Positions 26,785 through 35,896 of a stretch of 64,000 bases of DNA are shown here, one piece after another (the stretch's first letter is position 1; every line of letters begins with the position of its first letter). Where the stretch lies: assembly GCF_000013565.1 (NCBI RefSeq), contig NC_007802.1, forward strand, positions 4,211,501 to 4,275,500. The letters run 5' to 3'. The notes under the pieces were generated by a model. It saw only the letters and a list, made by a program, of their open reading frames with translations, did no database searches and was not told the DNA's origin. The position numbers and the translations under genes are program-made. Source of the DNA: Jannaschia sp. CCS1. GTDB lineage: Bacteria > Pseudomonadota > Alphaproteobacteria > Rhodobacterales > Rhodobacteraceae.

Positions 26785-27719
26785 CCATTTTCCTTCAAAC
26801 GCGGATCGAGGAAATCCCGCAGCCAATCGCCGATGATATTGAAGGCCAACACGGTGAAAACGATGGCGAGGCCGGGAAACACTGCCATCCACCACTTATT
26901 GGACAACAGATGGTCGCGACTCTCCGACAGCATGGAGCCCCAGGTGGGCACGTCGGGCGGCACGCCAAGGCCAAGGAACGACAACGCCGCTTCTGACAGG
27001 ATGACCCCTGCCACGTTGAAAGAGGCGATGACGGTCAGCGGCGCGATGATGTTGGGCAGGATCGTGCGGAACAGGATGGAGAACGTGCCGTCCCCCATGG
27101 CGCGGGCGGCCTCCACATATTCCTTCTCGCGCAGGGAGAGCGTCTGAGCCCGAACGATGCGCGCGTAAGTGATCCACTGCCCGATCCCGAGAACGAGGAT
27201 GATATTCACGAGCCCCGGCCCAAGCACGACCAAGAACATGATCGCCAAGAGGATGAACGGAAACGCTAGCTGGATGTCGCCCAGACGCATGATCACATCG
27301 TCAATCCAGCCGCCGAAATAGCCCGCGACCAACCCTGCGACTGTCCCTAGCACGCCGCCCACGACAATGGCGGCGACACCCACAAGCAGCGAAACGCGCG
27401 CGCCATAGAGCAGGCGGGACAGGATATCACGGCCCAACTGGTCAGATCCCAGCCAATAGGTGAGGTCCCCGGCGCCGGGCTGGCCGGGCTCCAACAGGCG
27501 CATCATGATGTTCTGCCGGTTGGGATCGAAGGGCGCGAGCCACGGCCCGAAGATGGCCACGAAGGTCACGATCAGCAGGATCAGCATCCCAATCAACGCC
27601 CATCGGCTGGTGATCATGCTTTGAAACGCGCGACGCAACTCCTTGCGGCGGTAGCTGTTGGCCATACCGCCGACGGACTGGGTCGCCGAAACGCTTGGGG
27701 TCCGGGTCGTGTCAGCCAT
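26781..27719 (-). CDS. dppC: Peptide ABC transporter permease (DppC/OppC family)
   Basis: A 312-aa inner-membrane permease with an N-terminal DppC/OppC segment (RRAFQSMITSRWALIGMLILLIVTFVAIFG), a large periplasmic loop and the EAA-type loop EYVEAARAMGDGTFSILFRTILPN. It pairs with dppB, 10 bp upstream. The transcript runs away from the dppD/dppF ATPase genes, which share the intergenic control region 28705-29025. Imports peptides or peptide-like compounds. Confidence 0.9.
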   Translation of the reverse strand: MADTTRTPSVSATQSVGGMANSYRRKELRRAFQSMITSRWALIGMLILLIVTFVAIFGPWLAPFDPNRQNIMMRLLEPGQPGAGDLTYWLGSDQLGRDILSRLLYGARVSLLVGVAAIVVGGVLGTVAGLVAGYFGGWIDDVIMRLGDIQLAFPFILLAIMFLVVLGPGLVNIILVLGIGQWITYARIVRAQTLSLREKEYVEAARAMGDGTFSILFRTILPNIIAPLTVIASFNVAGVILSEAALSFLGLGVPPDVPTWGSMLSESRDHLLSNKWWMAVFPGLAIVFTVLAFNIIGDWLRDFLDPRLKENG

Positions 27720-27729
27720 CCCGCAATCC

Positions 27730-28704
27730 TTACAATTTCACACGCGGGTCAAGCCGCGCATAGATGAGGTCCACGATCAGGTTCAGGAGGATGAAGATCG
27801 CGGCCAGCAAGATGACCGAGGCCTGAACAACCGGGATGTCGCGCTGGTTGATCGCGTTGAAGACCAGCCGTCCGATCCCGGGGTAGGAAAACACCGTCTC
27901 CACCACCACGACGCCGCCGAGAAGGAAGCCAAACTCCAGCCCGATCATGGTCACGACGGGCAGCCAGGCATTGCGCATGGCGTGGTTGATGACGACGCGA
28001 CGCTCGGAAATACCCTTGGAGCGTGCCGTGCGCACATAATCCTGCTGCAAAACCTCCAGCATCGACGACCGCACCAGCCGTGCATTGCGCGCCAGCGTGT
28101 AGGTGCCTACGGCCACGGCGGGCAGAACCATGTGGTGAATGGTACTTGGCAGATTGGTGAAGGCCTCAGAAAATTCACCCTCGAAGAGCGGCTCCAGGAA
28201 CGGTTCATTGCCAGAGATGGGAAACCAGCCCAGGTAAAGGCCGAAAAACAGGAACATCATGATCCCCATCCAAAAATTCGGGATCGACTGTCCCAGCATG
28301 GCAATGGTCATGATACCGCCGTCGATGGGCTTGCCCCGGTGCAGCGCCGCAAAAATTCCCAGCGGAACGGAAAGGCCAATCGCGATGACGAGAGAGAAGA
28401 AGGTCAGCTCGATGGTGGCGGGCATGGCCTGCAGTACGATATCCATGGCCGGTTGCCGGTAGCTGAGCGAGTTGCCGAAATCCCCCTGCAACGCACCCCA
28501 GATATAGCTGAGGTATTGAATATGGAGCGGGCGGTCGAAGCCAAGGGCGATCCGCGCGGCCTCTATTTCTTCCGTCGTCGCGTTCTCGGACACGAACAGA
28601 TATGTCGGGTCGCCCCCGATCTGGAGCGAGATGAAACTGATCAGCGTCACGCCGATCATCACGATGATGCTTTGCAACAACCGCCTGACGAGGAATGTCC
28701 ACAT
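27730..28704 (-). CDS. dppB: Peptide ABC transporter permease (DppB/OppB family)
   Basis: A 324-aa inner-membrane permease beginning MWTFLVRRLLQSIIVMIGVTLISF, the typical DppB/OppB start; this excludes the 15-residue upstream extension of the frame. The EAA-type loop is QQDYVRTARSKGISERRVVINH, and VVVETVFSYPGIG is present near the C terminus as usual. Forms the channel with dppC. The promoter lies in the region shared with dppD. Confidence 0.9.
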   Translation of the reverse strand: MWTFLVRRLLQSIIVMIGVTLISFISLQIGGDPTYLFVSENATTEEIEAARIALGFDRPLHIQYLSYIWGALQGDFGNSLSYRQPAMDIVLQAMPATIELTFFSLVIAIGLSVPLGIFAALHRGKPIDGGIMTIAMLGQSIPNFWMGIMMFLFFGLYLGWFPISGNEPFLEPLFEGEFSEAFTNLPSTIHHMVLPAVAVGTYTLARNARLVRSSMLEVLQQDYVRTARSKGISERRVVINHAMRNAWLPVVTMIGLEFGFLLGGVVVVETVFSYPGIGRLVFNAINQRDIPVVQASVILLAAIFILLNLIVDLIYARLDPRVKL

Positions 28705-29025
28705 GCCTAGTGCCCCCCACGGGTGTACGCGGCCTTTGGTGCCCAACACGTCATCGGAGGCGCACGATCTTTGAGCGCGCGCAGATGGTGCGGCGGGACA
28801 TCAGCTGGCGGCGCTTGACAATCAAATCGATGTCCTCTCATTGTAGGTGGCAGATTGTCGACAGTAGAACAATATCAACACGCCGCAACAGATCGGTCAA
28901 GCACGCAAGTTGGGACCGGGGCCAGAAATCAGCCTGACCCGCCGTGCCCAGACCCGCACCGCTCAGGCAAGGAGTGTCCGCGATGAAAAAGACATCAGAT
29001 CGTGTAGGCGCGGGACAGTTGCGCC
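28705..29025. promoter_or_regulatory. Divergent dppB/dppD control region with candidate GntR operator B
   Basis: A 321-bp region. On the plus strand it has TTGACA at 28815-28820, CATTGT 18 bases later at 28839-28844, the palindrome TTGTCGACA at 28855-28863 and ACAAT at 28869-28873. The region upstream of gntR has the same elements in the same order with almost the same spacing. This suggests a promoter with the operator just downstream of it. It also holds the start of a 17-codon leader reading frame (28983). Confidence 0.6.
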
Positions 29026-29036
29026 ATGTCGGCTGA
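28983..29036 (+). CDS. Short upstream reading frame overlapping dppD start
   Basis: A 17-codon frame ([17 protein letters not shown]) preceded by a strong AAGGAG (28969-28974) with 8-base spacing. It is out of frame with dppD and ends 11 bp inside it. dppD itself has only a weak ribosome-binding site, so ribosomes leaving this frame may re-initiate at the dppD ATG. It would be a translational-coupling or leader peptide; there is no direct evidence that it is expressed. Confidence 0.4.
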   Translation: MKKTSDRVGAGQLRHVG

Positions 29037-30039
29037 GGCCCCGCTTCTGGAAGTCACGGACCTTCAGACCACATTCGACATTACCAAAAAGCTCTCCATC
29101 CGGGCCGTCGATGGGGTCAGCTTTTCCGTGAATGCCGGAGAGACGCTGGCCATTGTGGGTGAAAGCGGGTCCGGGAAATCGGTGACGAGCCTGTCGATCA
29201 TGGGGTTGCTGCCGAAGGACGTGGGCCGTGTGTCAGGCGGCAGCATCAAGCTGCATGGCCGCGATATCACCAACCTGTCTGAGCCGGAAATGCGAGAAAT
29301 CCGCGGCAAGGAGATCGGCATGATCTTCCAGGAGCCGATGACCAGCCTGAACCCAGTGCACACTGTCGGGCAGCAGATCGCAGAGATGGCGATCCGGCAT
29401 GAGGGGCTGTCGCCATCCAAGGCTCGCACCCGCGCAATAGAGATGCTGGACCTCGTGGGCATCCCCGAGCCCGCCACGCGGGTGGACAATTACCCCCACC
29501 AGATGTCGGGCGGTATGCGGCAGCGGGCGATGATCGCCATGGCGCTGGCGTGCGAGCCGCGCATCCTGATCGCTGACGAGCCGACAACCGCGTTGGATGT
29601 GACCATTCAGGCGCAGATGCTGGAGCTGATGCAGGACCTGCAAGACAAGCTCGGCATGGCGATCATCTTTATCACCCATGATCTGGGGGTTGTGGCCGAA
29701 GTCGCCGACCGCGTCGTTGTCATGTACGCGGCCCAAGTCGTTGAGACGGCGGGTGTGGAAGATATCTTCGAGACGCCACGCATGCCCTATACCGCCGGGT
29801 TGATGAATTCGATCCCGCGCCTGGGATCGTCGGTCAACAAGGTGCGGCTTGAGGCCATCCCCGGCAGCGTGCCCGCCCTGACCAATCTGCCCGACGGCTG
29901 CCGCTTCAATCCCCGCTGCGCTTTCGCGACGGATGAATGTCGCGCGACAGAGCCTACACTGGATGCCGCAAGCGCGGGCCACATGATCCGCTGCGCCCGG
30001 TGGCAGGAGCTGTCGCTTGCCCAAGGATCAAGCCAATGA
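29026..30039 (+). CDS. dppD: Peptide ABC transporter ATP-binding protein (DppD/OppD family)
   Basis: A 337-aa ATPase with Walker A GESGSGKS near residue 43, signature MSGGMRQR, Walker [13 protein letters not shown] and the C-terminal OppD/DppD region with the Cys-rich segment [14 protein letters not shown] that usually binds an iron-sulfur cluster. Paired with dppF through a 4-bp overlap. Energises the DppBC channel encoded divergently. Confidence 0.9.
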   Translation: MSAEAPLLEVTDLQTTFDITKKLSIRAVDGVSFSVNAGETLAIVGESGSGKSVTSLSIMGLLPKDVGRVSGGSIKLHGRDITNLSEPEMREIRGKEIGMIFQEPMTSLNPVHTVGQQIAEMAIRHEGLSPSKARTRAIEMLDLVGIPEPATRVDNYPHQMSGGMRQRAMIAMALACEPRILIADEPTTALDVTIQAQMLELMQDLQDKLGMAIIFITHDLGVVAEVADRVVVMYAAQVVETAGVEDIFETPRMPYTAGLMNSIPRLGSSVNKVRLEAIPGSVPALTNLPDGCRFNPRCAFATDECRATEPTLDAASAGHMIRCARWQELSLAQGSSQ

Positions 30040-31004
30040 CCGCGCCCCTGCTGCAAGTCGACGCGTTGAAGAAGTACTTCCCGATTGAGGGCGGCATTTT
30101 CAAGCGCACCGTCAACAACGTCAAAGCGGTCGACGATGTATCCTTCGACATCAACCGGGGCGAGGTTGTCGGGCTGGTCGGCGAGAGCGGGTCTGGCAAG
30201 ACGACCGTCGGGCGGACGCTGTTGCGGCTGGAACAGGCGACAAGCGGCAAGGTGCATTTCGACGGCGCGGATGTCATGGCGTTGAACGCCGCCGACCTGC
30301 GCACGTATCGCAAGCGGATGCAGATCATCTTCCAGGATCCTTACGCAAGCCTGAACCCGCGCGAAAAGGTGCGCGATATCCTCACCCATCCCTTGCGCCT
30401 GCACCGCATCGGCCCCTCCAAGGATCATGAGGACCGCGCTGCCACCTTGTTGGAAACCGTAGGCCTTGCGCGTGATCATCTGGACCGCTTCCCGCATGAA
30501 TTTTCCGGCGGGCAGCGGCAGCGGATCGGCATCGCCCGCGCGCTTGCGGTGGAGCCGGAGTTCATCGTCGCGGATGAGGCCGTCTCGGCCCTCGACGTGT
30601 CGATCCAGGCGCAGGTCATCAATCTGCTGGAAGACCTCAAGGCCAATCTGAACTTCACGATGCTGTTCATCGCCCACGATCTGGGCGTGGTGGAGCATAT
30701 CTGCGACCGCGTGATCGTTATGTATCTGGGCCGCGTGATGGAGATCGCGCCGGTGGCAGACCTTTATGCGGCCCCAAACCACCCCTACACCAAGGCGCTG
30801 CTGTCGGCGGTGCCCATTCCCAAGCCCGGCCGCCGCAAAGAGCGTGTGGTTCTGAAGGGCGACATCCCGAGCCCGATCAATCCACCGTCAGGCTGCGTGT
30901 TTCGCACGCGGTGCCCAATGGCGACCGCGGATTGCGCCTCGGTCGTGCCCGAGTTGAAGACTGTGGGCGCGGGTCATCTCAGCGCGTGCATCCATACGAC
31001 CTGA
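30036..31004 (+). CDS. dppF: Peptide ABC transporter ATP-binding protein (DppF/OppF family)
   Basis: A 322-aa ATPase with Walker [24 protein letters not shown], signature FSGGQRQR, Walker [13 protein letters not shown] and a C-terminal [14 protein letters not shown] cluster-binding segment. The ATG at 30036 overlaps the dppD stop. DEAVSALD instead of DEPVSALD is a common OppF/DppF variant. Completes the transporter with dppB, dppC, dppD and the binding protein at 32173. Confidence 0.9.
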   Translation: MTAPLLQVDALKKYFPIEGGIFKRTVNNVKAVDDVSFDINRGEVVGLVGESGSGKTTVGRTLLRLEQATSGKVHFDGADVMALNAADLRTYRKRMQIIFQDPYASLNPREKVRDILTHPLRLHRIGPSKDHEDRAATLLETVGLARDHLDRFPHEFSGGQRQRIGIARALAVEPEFIVADEAVSALDVSIQAQVINLLEDLKANLNFTMLFIAHDLGVVEHICDRVIVMYLGRVMEIAPVADLYAAPNHPYTKALLSAVPIPKPGRRKERVVLKGDIPSPINPPSGCVFRTRCPMATADCASVVPELKTVGAGHLSACIHTT

Positions 31005-31338
31005 GCGCCGCGCCACGCACACGCCCGGGCTGCCTAAAAACTGAACGATCCCAACGGTCGCTGGCTCTGCCCCCGCAAGACACTTGACAAATTCCGAGCC
31101 AGAGCCGCATTGTCCACCTATGTATTGTCGACATTCCACAATCTTTATGAGCCATCCGATCCGTGGACTTAATACCGCAGATTGTATGCAATTGACGTCG
31201 TCACTGCGTATTTCTATTGCCACGGCTCTCACCTCCTCTTCTAACCACCGCCACCTGTCGCCCGGAATATTGTCCGGGGCGCACCCTCACCGGGGGGCAC
31301 GTCAGGCTGGTCAGGTTGTTTCTGGAGGAATATGACGC
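31005..31338 (+). promoter_or_regulatory. gntR upstream region with candidate operators C and D
   Basis: A 334-bp region with no gene. It contains TTGACA (31084-31089), CATTGT (31108-31113), the palindrome TTGTCGACA (31125-31133) and ACAAT (31138-31142), copying the order seen before dppD. A second near-perfect palindrome, ATTGTATGCAAT, is at 31181-31192 and matches the style of FCD-GntR operators. GGAGGA precedes the gntR start. Suggests autoregulation. Confidence 0.6.
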
Positions 31339-32034
31339 ATGGCACCCGCAAAGACGGCCTTCGCCGATCCCACACCCCACACCATCGCCCCGATTGAGAA
31401 CGTACCGCTCCGCGTGCAGGTGGCAGACCGACTGCGCAATGAGATCCTCAGCGGGCGGATGCGCCCGGGCTCGGGTCTTGTGGAAACGGCGCTGGCCGAA
31501 CAGATGAACGTCTCCCGCGCGCCCATTCGCGAGGCGATCCAGATCCTTGAAAATGACGGGTTGGTGGAAACCATTGCCTACAAGGGCAAGCGCGTGAAAC
31601 CGCTGACCGCCCGCGAAGTGGCCGAGACCTATAGTCTGCGCGAAGTTTTTGAAGTGATGGCCGTGCGGCGTGTCCTGGAAAACAAGGCACCAGTCGACGT
31701 GTTGCGCACCCATTGCGACGCCATGAAAGCCGCCGCCGATGCCGATGATTTCGCGGCCCTCGTCGCCGCTGACGAAGCCTTCCATCAAGCGCTGATCCGT
31801 CTGGCCGATCATGATCTTCTGCTGGTGTCGTGGAAGAACCTGTACCTGCGCATCCACCAGATCATGGCGCTGCGCAATCGCGACGAGCGCAATCTGCATG
31901 AGGTCGCCGGAAACCATCCTCCCATCGTCGAGGCGATTGCCGCCGGCGATGCAGATCTGGCGATCAAGCTGATCTCTGACCACACCCGCATTCTGGCCGC
32001 CTTCGATCCGGCGTCCATCGTGCAGACGACGTAG
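31339..32034 (+). CDS. GntR family transcriptional regulator, FCD subfamily
   Basis: A 231-aa regulator with an N-terminal winged helix (LRVQVADRLRNEILSGRMRPGSGLVETALAEQMNVSRAPIREA is the family region, about residues 25-68) and an all-helical FCD ligand domain with metal-binding-type His residues in DEAFHQALIRLADH and ISDHTRILA. GGAGGA lies about 9 bases before the ATG. Located between transporter ATPase and binding-protein genes, it is the obvious candidate to sense the island's substrate and to bind the TGTCGACA sites. Confidence 0.9.
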   Translation: MAPAKTAFADPTPHTIAPIENVPLRVQVADRLRNEILSGRMRPGSGLVETALAEQMNVSRAPIREAIQILENDGLVETIAYKGKRVKPLTAREVAETYSLREVFEVMAVRRVLENKAPVDVLRTHCDAMKAAADADDFAALVAADEAFHQALIRLADHDLLLVSWKNLYLRIHQIMALRNRDERNLHEVAGNHPPIVEAIAAGDADLAIKLISDHTRILAAFDPASIVQTT

Positions 32035-32172
32035 GCACCGAGGCGCGTCACATGACGCTTTCCGCCCACACCTGGGCCTTCGGTGCAGACCGCAACCCGG
32101 ACTGGAACCTGACATGCAAAAGGTCAGGGCACGGTTCACCGAAGACCACGCAACAGGTGAAAGGAAAGCCAA

Positions 32173-33723
32173 ATGATAAAATCTACCCATTTGCTTGCAG
32201 CCGGTGCTGCCAGCTTGGCCCTCACGACGGGCGCGTTTGCCCAGGCGGACGATACGCTTGTTGTCGGCCTCAGCACAGATATCAGCACGCTGGACCCCGC
32301 GCCGATCTCTTCGCGCGACAATTCCAACATCGCGCGCCACATCTTCGGCACGCTCTATACGATGAGCGGCGATGGTGAGGCCCTGCCGGTGCTGGCCAAC
32401 AACCTTGAGATCTCCGACGATGGGCTGGCCTACGTCTATACACTGAATGAGGGTCTGACCTGCCACGATGGCGAAGCGCTGACAGCGGAAGATGCGGCCT
32501 ATTCCTTCAACCGCGCTGCTGATCCGGAAAATGCCTTCACCGGCAACACGCCCGGCTTCATCTTTTCCTCGATCGATTTTCAAGGCGCAGAAGCGCTGGA
32601 CGAGCTGCGCGTGCAGGTGAATATCGGCGCGCCAAACCCGATTGCCTTCGGCCTGATCGCGGAGGTGTTCATCCACTGCATGGACAGCTATGAGGCGATG
32701 ACCCTTGATGAGGCGGCCAGCAATCCGATTGGATCCGGCCACTACCGCCTGGTGGAATGGCGTCGCGGTTCCGAGGTCGTGCTTGAGGCTGTCGAAGGCG
32801 CAGAGGTGGGCTTCCAGAACCTCGTCTGGCGGATCATCCCCGAAGCCTCCACTCGCGCGGCGGAACTGATGGCCGGTTCCGTTGACATCATCACCAATGT
32901 GGCCCCGGACCAGATGGATGTGATCAACGCATCGGGCGCGGCAGAGGTGAACCCGATCCAGGGCACACGCCGCATGTATGTGGGCTTCAACCTGTCCGAG
33001 ACGATGGCGCAGGAACCCGGCGGCGACGCGATCCAGGATCCGGCCGTGCGTCGGGCGCTGCAATATGCGGTCAACGTTCCGGCGATTTGTTCGCAGCTTC
33101 TGAACTTTGAGTGTGAGCGGATGACCGGCATCGTGAACCCGCCCAATGCCAACCAGAGCCTGGAGCCCTACCCCTATGATCCGGAAGAGGCCGAGCGTCT
33201 GCTGGATGAGGCGGGTTGGCCCCGGGGCGACGATGGCACCCGCTTCTCAATCGCCTTCCAAGCCGGTCAGGGTCGTTACCTGAATGACGCCAACGTCGTG
33301 CAGGCCATCGCCCAATATCTCAGCGATGTGGGTCTGGATGTCGACTTGCAGATCATGGAATGGTCCAGCGTCTACATTCCGATCATCCGGGAACGCAATG
33401 CTGGCCCGCTCTACTTCATCGGCTCCGGTGGGGCGTTGTGGAGCCCGCTCTATGACATGACCGACCTGGCCGCTGTCGATTCAGGCACCAACTACACCCA
33501 TTGGGATGACCCCCGCTGGTTTGACCGTTGGTCCGACATCGCCGCCGCCGAGACGGAGGAGGAGACCCGCGAGATCGTGGATGAGATGTTGCAGGTCTTC
33601 TACGATGATGGCCCCTGGCTGCACCTCTACTTCCAGCCGGACTTCTACGGTGTGTCCAACCGCGTGAACTGGACCCCGCGGCCCGATGAGAAGGTTTACC
33701 TCTGGGATGCGACGCTGAACTAA
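32173..33723 (+). CDS. dppA: Periplasmic peptide-binding protein (DppA/OppA family 5)
   Basis: A 516-aa solute-binding protein with a clear Sec signal peptide (MIKSTHLLAAGAASLALTTGAFA, cleavage after AFA near residue 23). Family 5 features include LSTDISTLDPAPISSRDNSN, the region FSSIDFQGAEALDELRVQV and VDLQIMEWSSVYIPI. AAAGGA precedes the start. Supplies the substrate to DppBCDF; a rho-independent terminator follows. Confidence 0.9.
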   Translation: MIKSTHLLAAGAASLALTTGAFAQADDTLVVGLSTDISTLDPAPISSRDNSNIARHIFGTLYTMSGDGEALPVLANNLEISDDGLAYVYTLNEGLTCHDGEALTAEDAAYSFNRAADPENAFTGNTPGFIFSSIDFQGAEALDELRVQVNIGAPNPIAFGLIAEVFIHCMDSYEAMTLDEAASNPIGSGHYRLVEWRRGSEVVLEAVEGAEVGFQNLVWRIIPEASTRAAELMAGSVDIITNVAPDQMDVINASGAAEVNPIQGTRRMYVGFNLSETMAQEPGGDAIQDPAVRRALQYAVNVPAICSQLLNFECERMTGIVNPPNANQSLEPYPYDPEEAERLLDEAGWPRGDDGTRFSIAFQAGQGRYLNDANVVQAIAQYLSDVGLDVDLQIMEWSSVYIPIIRERNAGPLYFIGSGGALWSPLYDMTDLAAVDSGTNYTHWDDPRWFDRWSDIAAAETEEETREIVDEMLQVFYDDGPWLHLYFQPDFYGVSNRVNWTPRPDEKVYLWDATLN

Positions 33724-33742
33724 GCCGCATTCTGATACGATT

Positions 33743-33781
33743 AGGGGGCGTCCGATCTACCGCCGGGCGCCCCTGTTTTTT
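33743..33781 (+). terminator. Rho-independent terminator after the dppA-like gene
   Basis: A GC-rich inverted repeat (5' arm GGGGGCG at 33744-33750, 3' arm CGGGCGCCCC at 33764-33773) followed by TGTTTTTTG. It ends the plus-strand dpp/gntR/binding-protein transcript and insulates it from the convergent aldolase gene. Confidence 0.75.
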
Positions 33782-33812
33782 GTCCGCGAGGGCCTGTTGG
33801 CGTGCGAAATCG

Positions 33813-34574
33813 TCAGAACCGAGCGCGCAGCGCGCTTGCCGCATCGGCCAACATCACGAGATCAACGCCCACTGCCGTCATGACCGACCCCAAGGCGATG
33901 TACCTCGTCGCATCATCGGGGTTCAGGGCCATCACGCCCACCGGAACACCGATGCGCGTCAGGGTGGCGAAGGCATCTTCAATCACCGCGACGACGTCGG
34001 GATGACTGGTTTGCCCCCGCAGGCCCATGGATGCACTCAGATCAGCGGGGCCGATGAAAACGCCGTCGACACCCGGCGTCGTGGCAATCGCCTCCAGCTG
34101 TTCCATCGCCTCAATCGTTTCCACCTGCACGATCAGGCACAGTTCTTCTTCAGCCCGGTTGAAATAATCCTCGACCTTCCCGTAGCGCGTGGCGCGGGTC
34201 ATGCCGGCCATGCCGCGAATACCTTGCGGGCCGTAGCGCATGGCGCGCACGGCGCTGGCCGCCTCCTCGGCAGACTGGACATACGGCACCAGGAACGTTT
34301 GCGCGCCCATGTCGAGCAACCGTTTGAACAGGGTCGCATCGTTGGTCGCGGGCCGCACGATGGCCGAAACTTCTGGCGTTTGGCCAATGGCTTGCAGCGC
34401 GGGCAGAACCTCCACCGCTTCAACGGCGGAATGCTCGCAATCCACAAGAACCCAATCGAACCCGGCACCGCCCAACATCTCGGGCACCGTATTACCACCA
34501 ATCGTGTTCCAGAGGCCGATCTGGCTGCGGCCTTCATGCAGCGCGGCCTTGAAGTGGTTCTTGGGCAGGTCCAT
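33813..34574 (-). CDS. HpcH/HpaI family class II aldolase
   Basis: A 253-aa divalent-metal aldolase of the 4-hydroxy-2-oxoheptanedioate / 2-keto-3-deoxy-L-rhamnonate aldolase family. Landmarks: WVLVDCEHSAVEAVE, an active-site Arg in IVRPATND, metal Glu in QVETIEAMEQ and Asp in IGPADLSASMG. Cleaves 2-keto-3-deoxy acids to pyruvate (or oxaloacetate) and an aldehyde. It follows the TRAP genes on the same strand, so it likely processes the acid imported by that transporter. Confidence 0.9.
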   Translation of the reverse strand: MDLPKNHFKAALHEGRSQIGLWNTIGGNTVPEMLGGAGFDWVLVDCEHSAVEAVEVLPALQAIGQTPEVSAIVRPATNDATLFKRLLDMGAQTFLVPYVQSAEEAASAVRAMRYGPQGIRGMAGMTRATRYGKVEDYFNRAEEELCLIVQVETIEAMEQLEAIATTPGVDGVFIGPADLSASMGLRGQTSHPDVVAVIEDAFATLTRIGVPVGVMALNPDDATRYIALGSVMTAVGVDLVMLADAASALRARF

Positions 34575-34600
34575 CTGGTCGCTTTCTTTGTGTAGTGGGG

Positions 34601-35896
34601 TCAGCCGCCGTAGCCGAACTGGCCCGGCAACCATAGAACAAGGCCCGGCATAAAGACGAGGAGCAAGAGTGCAAGGATCAGGACGGCCAGGAACGGCCAG
34701 ATCTCGGATATGATCTCTCGCAGCGGAATGCCGGTGACGGCGTTGATGACGAACAGCAGGATGCCGTAGGGCGGCGTGATCAGGCCAATCATGGAATTGA
34801 CGACGACCAGCACGCCGAAATGGACAAGGTCGATTCCAAGCTCTCGGCAGGCGGGAATGAAAAGGGGCACGATCACGAGGATGATGGTCGTGGCATCCAG
34901 AACGCAGCCGAGGAGCAGGACAAGCAGCATCACCAGCAGCAGGAAGAACGTCGGGCTCATCTCGATCCCCACAAGCGCATCAGCAACCATGCCGGGGATA
35001 TTTTCAGACGCGACGATAAAATTCAGGATCAGCGCACCGCCGATGACAACGCCGACAGACGCGGAGGCGCGCGCGCTGTCCACGAAGATGTCGTAGAGGC
35101 CCCGGAGGCTGAGCGCGCGGTAGAACAGCCCGGCCAGCAGAAGCGCATAGAGCGCGGCGACGGCAGCGGCCTCCGTCGGTGTCGTGACGCCACCGTAGAT
35201 GCCGTAGAGCAGGATCACCGGCATCAGAAGTGCGGGAAAGGCGTTTGCGGTTTTCTTTGGCAGATCGCGCAGCGGCACCGGCTCTTCCAGCGCAAAGCCA
35301 CGTTTGTGGGCGATGACACTGTTCATCGCCATCAGCACGATACCCATGATCAGCCCAGGAATGATCCCCGCCAAAAACAATGCCCCGATGGAGGATTGGG
35401 ACACGAGCGCGTAAAGCACCATGGGGATCGAGGGCGGGATGATCGGCCCGATCGTAGCAGATGCAGCTGTGATCGCGGCGGCGTATCCACGCCCGTAGCG
35501 GCCATCCCTGGTCATCATCTGGATGATGATCTTGCCGATGCCCGCCGCATCCGCCACGGCAGACCCGGACATGCCCGAAAAGATCAGCGAGGCCACAACA
35601 TTCACATGGCCCAACCCGCCCCGAAAGCGCCCCACGGCGGCGACGCAGAAATTCAGCAACCGGTCGGAAATCGTGCCCGCGTTCATGATGTTGGCGGCGA
35701 CGATGAACAGCGGCACGGCCAGCAGCACGAAACTGCGGTAGAGGCCCTGGATAATCTTTTCACCGGCCAGCGCCAGGTCCATGCCGCCGAGGCCCAGGTA
35801 GACCAGCGAGGCGAGGATGATCGAATAGCCTATGGGTGTGCCGATGCCCGCGAGGAAAAACAGCGTGGCGATGCAGGCCAGAACCTCAAAGCTCAT
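34601..35896 (-). CDS. dctM: TRAP transporter large permease (DctM)
   Basis: A 431-aa, highly hydrophobic inner-membrane protein with 11-12 membrane segments, of the DctM family. Typical regions are GMSGSAVADAAGIGKI, TAASATIGPIIPPSIPMVLYA and LITPPYGILLFVINAVTG. The start overlaps the small permease stop by 4 bp. Works with the DctQ-like and DctP-like proteins to drive sodium-coupled organic acid uptake. Confidence 0.93.
   Translation of the reverse strand: MSFEVLACIATLFFLAGIGTPIGYSIILASLVYLGLGGMDLALAGEKIIQGLYRSFVLLAVPLFIVAANIMNAGTISDRLLNFCVAAVGRFRGGLGHVNVVASLIFSGMSGSAVADAAGIGKIIIQMMTRDGRYGRGYAAAITAASATIGPIIPPSIPMVLYALVSQSSIGALFLAGIIPGLIMGIVLMAMNSVIAHKRGFALEEPVPLRDLPKKTANAFPALLMPVILLYGIYGGVTTPTEAAAVAALYALLLAGLFYRALSLRGLYDIFVDSARASASVGVVIGGALILNFIVASENIPGMVADALVGIEMSPTFFLLLVMLLVLLLGCVLDATTIILVIVPLFIPACRELGIDLVHFGVLVVVNSMIGLITPPYGILLFVINAVTGIPLREIISEIWPFLAVLILALLLLVFMPGLVLWLPGQFGYGG

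Noticed and set aside
31332-31397. Short frame starting at 31332 before gntR
   Set aside because: The ATG is only 2 bases after GGAGGA, while the gntR ATG at 31339 has ideal spacing, so the site serves gntR.
32052-32378. Short plus-strand frame before the DppA-like gene
   Set aside because: It overlaps the signal-peptide region in another frame and has no good ribosome-binding site; codon use does not continue cleanly.
31201-33063. A 620-codon minus-strand open frame
   Set aside because: Antisense to the GntR and DppA-like genes, no recognisable domain, low-complexity His/Arg-rich translation.
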